Of a stretch of DNA of 12,682 nucleotides, positions 7,463 to 12,682 are shown one piece after another. The notes under the pieces are model-generated. The model was not told the origin of the DNA. It worked only from the letters and a program-made list of their open reading frames with translations, and did not search any database. The stretch comes from Planctomycetota bacterium (GTDB lineage: Bacteria; Planctomycetota; Planctomycetia; Pirellulales; Pirellulaceae), in NCBI GenBank assembly GCA_024274855.1, contig JAJSAJ010001046.1, forward strand, positions 1 to 12,682, written 5' to 3'. Position 1 is the first letter of the stretch, and each line of letters begins with the position of its first letter. The translations under genes were made by a program, and so were the position numbers.

Positions 7463-7490
7463 TTCCCATATCGGTTGCCGATGATATAAT
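7463..7490 (+). promoter_or_regulatory. Probable cysH promoter
   Basis: A perfect TATAAT at 7485-7490 lies 16 bp after TTCCCA (7463-7468). It is about 70 bp upstream of the cysH start. The near-palindrome TGTTAATCAACA at 7508-7519 lies just downstream and is a candidate operator. Confidence 0.45.
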
Positions 7491-7507
7491 GCGAGCATAG
7501 GTTAGTA

Positions 7508-7519
7508 TGTTAATCAACA
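7508..7519. promoter_or_regulatory. Imperfect palindrome, candidate operator before cysH
   Basis: TGTTAATCAACA has 4-bp inverted arms (TGTT/AACA) and matches its own complement at 10 of 12 positions. It sits between the putative -10 box and the cysH start. A regulator bound here would block transcription; the Rrf2 protein two genes along is the obvious candidate. No direct evidence links them. Confidence 0.25.
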
Positions 7520-7559
7520 AGGTTGTATATTTAATGAAGTGAAGAAGGAGAATGGCCCC

Positions 7560-8423
7560 ATGGCGGCAACCCAAGAGGCGCCGAGGCGGACCGCGTCGGT
7601 TGATGGAGCACGATTACGGGTTCCGGTGCCCCCACGGGACGCTCGGGATGACATGATGGACACACAAAAAGGAGACGGTCCCCAAAATGATGGCCTGAGG
7701 ACTGCGAAGCTTACGCCGAGAGACGTCTTACTGGACGAGTTGGCGGCGGCCGATAAACGGCTCGAAACAGCATCGCCCCAGCAGATTCTTCGGTGGGCGG
7801 TCGATCGTTTTGCGGGGCATTTTACGATGGCCACTGCGTTCGGCCCGGAAGGAATGACGCTGATCCATATGCTGGCTGAAGTCGGGCCGGACACACCGAT
7901 TTTCAACTTGGATACCGGATATCAATTCCCGGAGACTTTGGACTTGCGAGATCGAATAGCAGACCGGTACGGGATCGACGTGACATTGCGTAGGCCGGAA
8001 ATGTCGGTGGAGCGTTATGAGGCATTGCACGGAGGGCCGGTCCACAAGACTAATCCGAATCAGTGTTGCTGGGATCGCAAGATCAGTTTGCTACAAGGTG
8101 CCATCGAAGGAATGCATGCTTGGGCGAGTGCGATTCGTCGCGATCAGAGTCCCGACCGAGCAACCGCTCCGATCGTTGGTTGGGACCGGAAGTTTGGCCT
8201 TGTCAAAGTCAGTCCGTTAGCCAATTGGACCAAGCAGGATGTGTGGCAGTTTATTACGGACCACAACGTACCGTACAATCCCTTGCACGACCGTGGTTAT
8301 CCGAGTGTAGGGTGCTGGCCGTGCACCCGCGCTGTTCTGTTGGGCGAAGATGAACGATCTGGGCGATGGAGTGGAACGACAAAAACAGAATGTGGTCTCC
8401 ATTCGGCCGATCGTTCTCATTGA
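7560..8423 (+). CDS. cysH: Assimilatory adenylyl-sulfate (APS) reductase, [4Fe-4S] type
   Basis: The enzyme reduces APS to sulfite and AMP in the cytoplasm, using thioredoxin as donor. Numbered from the ATG at 7560 (287 aa), it has Cys169-Cys170 (NQCCWDRK) and Cys252-x2-Cys255 (GCWPC). These four cysteines bind the cluster in APS-reducing enzymes and are absent from PAPS reductases. The catalytic Cys278 lies in TECGLH near the C-terminus, after the conserved RSGRW. The PP-loop region (TAFGPEG) and the LSNW-like SPLANWTKQDVW are also present. The start is chosen from AAGGAG (7545-7550), 9 nt before the ATG; a GTG at 7539 would add seven residues. The first ~45 residues are a nonconserved extension. 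Next on the strand, after 103 bp, is an Rrf2 regulator, and the ATP sulfurylase genes converge on this pair. Confidence 0.95.
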   Translation: MAATQEAPRRTASVDGARLRVPVPPRDARDDMMDTQKGDGPQNDGLRTAKLTPRDVLLDELAAADKRLETASPQQILRWAVDRFAGHFTMATAFGPEGMTLIHMLAEVGPDTPIFNLDTGYQFPETLDLRDRIADRYGIDVTLRRPEMSVERYEALHGGPVHKTNPNQCCWDRKISLLQGAIEGMHAWASAIRRDQSPDRATAPIVGWDRKFGLVKVSPLANWTKQDVWQFITDHNVPYNPLHDRGYPSVGCWPCTRAVLLGEDERSGRWSGTTKTECGLHSADRSH

Positions 8424-8526
8424 TATTCCCTGCAGCAGCCGGGGACTTCGTGGCTCGTTTCGGTAACTCGGGTGGATACGAAGATGATCGGGCACGCGTC
8501 ACGCACGAATTTTGAGTTTCACCGCC

Positions 8527-8955
8527 GTGAATATCACTGCCAAAACTGAATACGCATGTCTGGCTGTTTTGGAGCTGGCCATGCACTACGGCACCGGCCC
8601 TCCGTTACAGGTTCGCCGCATTGCCACGCAGCAGGGTATTCCTGCTCGGTTTCTGGTTCAGATCCTACTTCAGCTCAAGGGAGCGGGGTTGGTCATCAGC
8701 ACTCGCGGCGCGTCGGGCGGATATCAGCTGGGCAAGGCTCCTGATGAGATCACTCTAGCCCAAGTCATGGATGTTGTAGAGCGAGATTCGAGTACCGTGC
8801 GAAGCAGTGTGGGGCATGCGACGGCCGCATCAGCCGGATTGTTGTCGGTGTGGCGGGACGTCACGCGTACCGAGCGGGCGATGCTTGAATGCGTCACGTT
8901 GGCCGATCTGGTCGAGCGAGTTCGTGTCGATTCGCCGAATATGTACTACATTTAG
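8527..8955 (+). CDS. Rrf2-family transcriptional regulator, CymR-like (no cluster cysteines)
   Basis: The 142-aa product (GTG start; a TTG at 8512 is an alternative) has the family's winged helix: ITAKTEYACLAVLELA, the recognition part IPARFLVQILLQLKGAGL, and the wing STRGASGGYQL. A dimerisation helix follows. IscR and NsrR use three cysteines after the wing to hold an iron-sulfur cluster. Here that segment (about residues 85-110) has none; the only cysteines are at about residue 11 and near residue 120. This matches cluster-free members such as CymR, the cysteine-metabolism repressor that senses sulfur status through CysK. Position beside cysH and facing cysNC makes control of sulfur assimilation likely, but that is inference. 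No clear ribosome binding site is visible. The TAG stop lies in the first bases of a dispersed repeat. Confidence 0.88.
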   Translation: MNITAKTEYACLAVLELAMHYGTGPPLQVRRIATQQGIPARFLVQILLQLKGAGLVISTRGASGGYQLGKAPDEITLAQVMDVVERDSSTVRSSVGHATAASAGLLSVWRDVTRTERAMLECVTLADLVERVRVDSPNMYYI

Positions 8956-9040
8956 GTCCGGCGGATCAATTGTTGTCGCGTTTACTGGGGGGCGTTCGTG
9001 CGGCGATCCTCCTTAGCTACGAGACTGATTCACCCATGGG
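8953..9040 (+). repeat. Dispersed repeat, copy 2 (88 bp)
   Basis: 84 of 88 bases match 1504-1591 without gaps. It fills the gap between two convergent genes: its first three bases are the TAG stop of the Rrf2 gene, and it ends 15 bp before the cysNC stop. The GCCC-TTC-GGGC hairpin at 9041-9051 follows directly. Unlike copies 1 and 3, it lacks the right-hand segment ending in TTGGCGA. Confidence 0.92.
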
Positions 9041-9055
9041 GCCCTTCGGGCAGCT

Positions 9056-10993
9056 TCACTCGATTACACTCTTGGCTTGCAGCAAAGCCATTAGTTTATC
9101 GACCGATTGGTCTACAGAAAGCTGATCAGCATCGAGGACGAGATCGGCCTGTTCGGGTATATCATACGGAGCCGAAACGCCGGGGAAATTGGCTATCTCA
9201 CCCGAGTCGGCCTTGTCATAGCGGCCATCCGTATCGCGGTGGCGGCAGACGGCGACGGGTGTGGCGACGTGTACAACCAGAAATCGATCCGGACCAATCA
9301 CCTCCGCCGCCCGTCGGCGCACGGTTTCACTTGGAGCAACGAATGCCGCGATGCAGATCAGGCCGGCGTCGTTAATCAATTTAGCCACTTCGGCACTGCG
9401 CCGCACATTTTCCGATCGCTCTTCGGCCGTGAAGCCAAGATCGCGACTGATGCCGAGTCGCATGTTTTGACCATCGAGCACGGTGCAGGCACGCCCCACA
9501 TCAAAGAGCCTGCGTTCAAGTGCGTAGGCGATGGTTGTTTTTCCCGAGGCGGTCAAGCCAGTCAAGAGAATGGTTGTCGGCTTCTGGCCATATCGGGCGA
9601 CTCGCTGGTCCGGAGTCACGTGACTCAACTCGGTCGCTTGCAAAGTGCTGGCTGGGACACCATCCCAATGATCGGGTCGATTCTGGCCGGTTGACCGATC
9701 CAGGATCATGCCGGCCGCAACGGTTCGATTCGAGATGCGATCGATAATGATGAACGCACCTGTCGCACGGTTCCGCGGATAGCTGTCAAAGGCGATCGGT
9801 TCACTTAGTGTGATACCGCACCGACCGATTTCATTCAGTTCGAGCGAATCGGCTTCATTTCGGTGCATCGTATTGACATCGACCCGATATCGCAATGCAC
9901 TTACGGCCCCCGTCACCATCTTTGTTGTCTGTTTGAAGATATAAGGCGTACCGACGGTCAAAGGCGTTTCAGCCATCCAGACAACCATGGCATCGAAAGT
10001 TGATTCGAGTCGAGGAACATTACCTGGCCGAACGAGCATGTCGCCACGGCTGACGTCGATTTCATCCTCGAGTGTAATGGTAATTGATTGGGGCGTGAAT
10101 GCTTCGCGCAATTCGCCATCGAATGTCACAATCGATGCGACGCGGCTCGTCTTGCGCGAAGGGAGTGCCATGATTTCGTCGCCCTGTCGCACGATTCCCG
10201 AGGCGATGGTTCCGCAATAGCCACGAAAGTCGAGATGAGGCCGATTGACAGCTTGGACAGGAAGCCGAAAGTCCTGCAAGTTGCGGTCCGATCCGATGTA
10301 GACCGTCTCCAGAAAATGCATTAGCGTGGGGCCCCGGTGCCACGGCATATTCGAGCCGGGCTCGACCACATTGTCGCCCTTGAGCGCGGAGATCGGCATG
10401 AAGTGCAAATCGGGAAGTTCCAGCCGGGCGGCAAAGTCCTTGTAATCAGCACGAATCGATTCGAACACGTCCTGTTGATAGTCGACCAGATCCATCTTGT
10501 TGATGGCGACGAGAACGTGTTTGATTCCCAACAAAGAGGTAATGAACGAGTGTCTCTTCGTTTGTGTCAAAACGCCGTGGCGCGCATCGATCAGGATAAT
10601 TGCCAAGTCGGCTGTCGACGCACCGGTCGCCATGTTGCGAGTGTATTGTTCGTGGCCAGGCGTGTCGGCAATAATGAACTTGCGCTTCGCGGTCGAAAAA
10701 TACCGATAGGCAACGTCAATCGTAATCCCCTGCTCCCGTTCGGCTTTCAACCCGTCTGTCAGAAGAGCCGGATCGAAATTTCCGCCCGTCGTCCCGTGCG
10801 TGCGCGAGTCACGCTGCAACGCGGCTAACTGGTCCTCGTAGATCATCTTCGAGTCATAGAGCAGGCGGCCGATCAAAGTGCTCTTGCCATCATCCACACT
10901 TCCACAAGTGAGAAACCGAAGCAGTTCCTTGTTCTCGTGTTGTTTCAAATAAGCATCGATATCGGTTGCGATCAGATTGGATTGGTGTGACAT
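9056..10993 (-). CDS. cysNC: Bifunctional sulfate adenylyltransferase subunit 1 / adenylylsulfate kinase
   Basis: The N-terminal GTPase half pairs with CysD to make APS from sulfate and ATP, driven by GTP hydrolysis. The C-terminal half phosphorylates APS to PAPS. From the ATG at 10993 (645 aa): G1 GSVDDGKST (31-39), G3 DTPGH (110-114), G4 NKMD (165-168), then EF-Tu-like barrel domains. The kinase domain begins near 468, with P-loop GLTASGKTT (479-487) and RDLGFTAEERSENVRR. The usual kinase motif DGDN reads DGQN here (Asp507-Gly-Gln-Asn), one acidic residue fewer. A TTG at 11002 is a weaker start; no clear ribosome binding site is seen for either. cysD lies 131 bp upstream on the same strand, with a terminator-like hairpin between. 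Confidence 0.95.
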   Translation of the reverse strand: MSHQSNLIATDIDAYLKQHENKELLRFLTCGSVDDGKSTLIGRLLYDSKMIYEDQLAALQRDSRTHGTTGGNFDPALLTDGLKAEREQGITIDVAYRYFSTAKRKFIIADTPGHEQYTRNMATGASTADLAIILIDARHGVLTQTKRHSFITSLLGIKHVLVAINKMDLVDYQQDVFESIRADYKDFAARLELPDLHFMPISALKGDNVVEPGSNMPWHRGPTLMHFLETVYIGSDRNLQDFRLPVQAVNRPHLDFRGYCGTIASGIVRQGDEIMALPSRKTSRVASIVTFDGELREAFTPQSITITLEDEIDVSRGDMLVRPGNVPRLESTFDAMVVWMAETPLTVGTPYIFKQTTKMVTGAVSALRYRVDVNTMHRNEADSLELNEIGRCGITLSEPIAFDSYPRNRATGAFIIIDRISNRTVAAGMILDRSTGQNRPDHWDGVPASTLQATELSHVTPDQRVARYGQKPTTILLTGLTASGKTTIAYALERRLFDVGRACTVLDGQNMRLGISRDLGFTAEERSENVRRSAEVAKLINDAGLICIAAFVAPSETVRRRAAEVIGPDRFLVVHVATPVAVCRHRDTDGRYDKADSGEIANFPGVSAPYDIPEQADLVLDADQLSVDQSVDKLMALLQAKSVIE

Positions 10994-11075
10994 TTTCGAC
11001 AACGTTGCTCGTATTGCATAAGTTCATCGTGCGAAGCCAAGTCGGTCGAGTTGACTGTCACTCGGAGCCGACTCG

Positions 11076-11100
11076 AAAAAAATCCGGTTCCCCGGGACCG
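11076..11100 (-). terminator. Terminator-like hairpin between cysD and cysNC
   Basis: On the minus strand CGGTCC pairs with GGAACCG (one bulged A, loop CGG) at 11100-11085, and seven T follow after two bases (A run at 11076-11082). It lies 25 bp beyond the cysD stop codon. The stem is short, so it may attenuate rather than stop transcription into cysNC. Confidence 0.5.
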
Positions 11101-11124
11101 ATTAGCTGGGAAGTCGGAACGCGC

Positions 11125-12035
11125 TCAAAAATAACCTCGTTTCTTCTTCTCTTCCATCCCCGCACCACCTTCGTCCTGGTCGATCAGCCTTCCTTGACGC
11201 TCCGAGGTCTTCGTAAGAAGCATTTCCTGGATGATCTCGGGCAGAGTGGTCGCATTGGAAAAGACAGCGCCGGTCAGTGGATAGCAGCCAAGTGTTCGAA
11301 AACGAACGCGCTCAAGCTTCGGCTCTTCTCCAGACGCCAACCCAAGACGCTCGTCATCGACCATGACCAGCACGCCATCTCGCTCGACAACAGGACGTTT
11401 CGCGGCAAAATAGAGCGGCACAATCGGGATTTCCTCGAGATGGATGTATTGCCAAACATCCAACTCCGTCCAGTTCGACAGGGGGAAAACTCGGATACTC
11501 TCGCCCTTATTGACGCGAGCGTTGTAAAGATTCCACAATTCGGGACGCTGATTCTTGGGATCCCATCGATGGTGGCGATCACGAAATGAATAAACGCGCT
11601 CCTTGGCCCGTGATTTTCCTCGTCTCGCCTCGCACCGCCAAATGCAGCGTCAAACTGGTACTTGTTCAACGCCTGTTTCAGTGCATCCGTCTTCATCAAC
11701 TCGGTGTGCTTCTCGCTGTCTTGAAGCGGGTGTATGCCGATGTCACGCCCCTGTTCATTGGTGTAGACCAGCAAATCCAAGCCGAGCTGCTGCCGGACAT
11801 ACGTTTCGCGAAACTCGATCATTTCGCGAAACTTCCACGTCGTATCAACATGAAGCAGCGGAAAAGGAGGCTTTGCCGGATAAAATGCTTTCAACGCCAA
11901 CTGGACCATGACCGAAGAGTCTTTGCCAATCGAGTAGAGCATGACCGGGTTGTTAAACTCGGCCGCCACTTCCCGGATAATGTGGATGCTCTCGGATTCC
12001 AATTGTTTCAGGTGCGTTAAGTGATAGCTAGGCAT
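11125..12035 (-). CDS. cysD: Sulfate adenylyltransferase subunit 2, with an apparent one-base frameshift
   Basis: This is the catalytic PP-loop subunit of ATP sulfurylase, partner of CysN. The first ~140 residues read in one frame from the ATG at 12035, with the PP-loop motif SIGKDSSVM, LLHVDTTWKF and FGGARRDEE. The rest reads in another frame: NQRPELWN is divided by the phase chosen, then NKGESIRVFPLSNWTELDVWQYI, LGCYPLTGAV and TLPEIIQEM to the stop at 11125. Adding one A to the AAAA at 11614-11617 (minus sense) restores EEKSRAKERVYSFRD and gives about 303 residues, the normal CysD length (302 in E. coli). Everything else is intact, so this may be a sequencing error rather than a dead gene. 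An open extension to 12158 is rejected because CysD proteins begin near MPSYHLTHLKQLE. rsmG lies 255 bp upstream. Confidence 0.92.
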
Positions 12036-12101
12036 GGTGGTGGACTCTATCGCGGAGTGTGGCAACATGTACCCTGTTCGTGAGCAGAACCGTTTCGCCG
12101 A

Positions 12102-12107
12102 ATTGTA
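12102..12107 (-). promoter_or_regulatory. Possible -10 box for cysD
   Basis: TACAAT on the minus strand lies 67 bp upstream of the cysD ATG, within the 255-bp gap after rsmG. No good -35 is found at 16-18 bp, so the assignment is weak. The gap otherwise holds only a small GGGGA/TCCCC inverted repeat near 12216-12231. Confidence 0.25.
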
Positions 12108-12290
12108 CACGATCGTTGCTGGCAAACGCCATGGCGCTTTGCACTTTACACTTGGCAATCGGCCGAGCGAGCTTGGCTGTTCCCATAAGGGGTTGATGCG
12201 TCGGGCCGTGCAGATTGGGGAAAATCGTCCCCTGATTCAAATAAAACGGTGGCGTGCGCGTGCGATCGTACTTCCGGCATGACGAACAGC

Positions 12291-12682
12291 CTATCTGCGA
12301 CGCGTAAGCTGCAAAATCACACTCTCGTTCGAACTGTCGATGATCGGGTATGTGGCGACGCGGCGCAAATCGAGCTGTGCAAGCAAGCCTCGATGGCGAG
12401 CTTCTCCGCGTTCTTCAACCCACCGCGGTCCCTTAATCAGCAACAGACGGCCAATGGCATCCCAATCCGACTCGAACCATTTCAGGATCTTCCAAAGTGG
12501 GCCGACCGCTCGTGCAACCAGCGTATCGAAGCGAAAGTCGTCGAGTAACGACTCGGCCCGCGCATGATAAACCGGCACGGGTAAATCCAAGTCGGCAACG
12601 ATCTCCGTTAATGCACTGGCTTTCTTGCCAACCGACTCACACAGTACGACGTCCAAATCTGTTCGCACAATAGCTAATAGCA
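12291..12682 (-). CDS. rsmG: 16S rRNA (guanine-N7) methyltransferase RsmG, C-terminal part
   Basis: RsmG (GidB) methylates N7 of G527 (E. coli numbering) in 16S rRNA, using S-adenosylmethionine. The frame is open through the right edge, so the first residues and the SAM-binding glycine motif are outside the window. About 130 residues are visible: LAIVRTDLDVVLCESVGKKA matches the family's '(R/P)DL..(T/V)L.ES..KK' signature, followed by ARAESL, ARAVGPL and LLLIKG, all in the family order. A GTG near 12668 could be mistaken for a start, but conserved residues (LLAI) continue before it. The stop is TAG at 12291. Downstream on the same strand is cysD, 255 bp away; there is no functional link. Confidence 0.9.
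   Translation of the reverse strand, partial: LLAIVRTDLDVVLCESVGKKASALTEIVADLDLPVPVYHARAESLLDDFRFDTLVARAVGPLWKILKWFESDWDAIGRLLLIKGPRWVEERGEARHRGLLAQLDLRRVATYPIIDSSNESVILQLTRRR

Noticed and set aside
7115..7498. Minus-strand 127-residue frame upstream of cysH
   Set aside because: It also lies mostly within repeat copy 3, is antisense to the cysH promoter, and its composition looks like translated repeat.
1504..9040. CRISPR array or insertion sequence as explanation of the repeats
   Set aside because: Copies are kilobases apart, of unequal length, with no regular spacers; no cas gene, transposase, terminal inverted repeats or target duplications are seen.
11608..11624. Programmed -1 frameshift in cysD
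   Set aside because: A -1 shift would give the right product, but the site GAG GAA AAT lacks a canonical slippery heptamer and no stimulatory structure is evident; recoding is not known for CysD. A base-calling error or mutation is simpler.
12036..12158. N-terminal extension of cysD by about 41 residues
   Set aside because: CysD proteins begin close to MPSYHLTHLKQLE; the extension has no family similarity and probably contains the promoter region.
12291..12668. Stand-alone 125-residue protein starting at a GTG at 12668
   Set aside because: RsmG family residues continue upstream of that codon to the window edge, so it is a truncated view of a longer gene.

Overview
The window looks like a chromosomal stretch of a planctomycete, probably Pirellulales-like. 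This is inference from three things seen together: a bacterial-style genome carrying both subunits of DNA topoisomerase VI, small secreted Tyr/Cys-rich proteins, and a bifunctional CysNC beside an iron-sulfur APS reductase. No rRNA, tRNA, CRISPR array, transposase or phage gene was seen.

Layout, left to right. (1) Positions 1-1454, minus strand: the visible part of a long unrecognised gene with a zinc-ribbon-like cysteine motif. It runs off the left edge and carries an apparent one-base frameshift. (2) 1504-1644: first copy of a dispersed repeat, ending 4 bp beyond the top6A stop codon. (3) 1649-5135, minus strand: top6B followed by top6A, together encoding an A2B2 type IIB topoisomerase. (4) 5520-6449, plus strand: two small secreted proteins of unknown function, separated by a run of 12 C and closed by a clear intrinsic terminator. 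(5) 6450-7559: about 1.1 kb without a confident gene. It holds the terminator, a 20-bp tandem duplication, a possible small transcription unit, a rearranged inverted copy of the repeat, and the cysH promoter region. (6) 7560-8955, plus strand: cysH (APS reductase) and an Rrf2-family regulator. (7) 8953-9040: another repeat copy, in the gap between convergent genes. (8) 9056-12035, minus strand: cysD, then cysNC. The cysD frame is broken by an apparent one-base deletion. (9) 12291-12682, minus strand: the C-terminal part of rsmG, running off the right edge.

How the genes fit together. CysD and CysN form ATP sulfurylase, which makes APS. The CysC domain phosphorylates APS to PAPS. CysH has the cysteine set of enzymes that reduce APS directly to sulfite. 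The Rrf2 protein lacks the IscR cluster cysteines and is a natural candidate regulator of the sulfur genes, in the manner of CymR. The topoisomerase pair, the secreted pair and rsmG are separate units.

The least explained feature is the repeat family: three copies in 12.7 kb, two of them touching or nearly touching stop codons, and one split and rearranged. Both apparent frameshifts look like loss of one A from a short A run on the minus strand, so sequencing or assembly error must be excluded before calling either gene broken.
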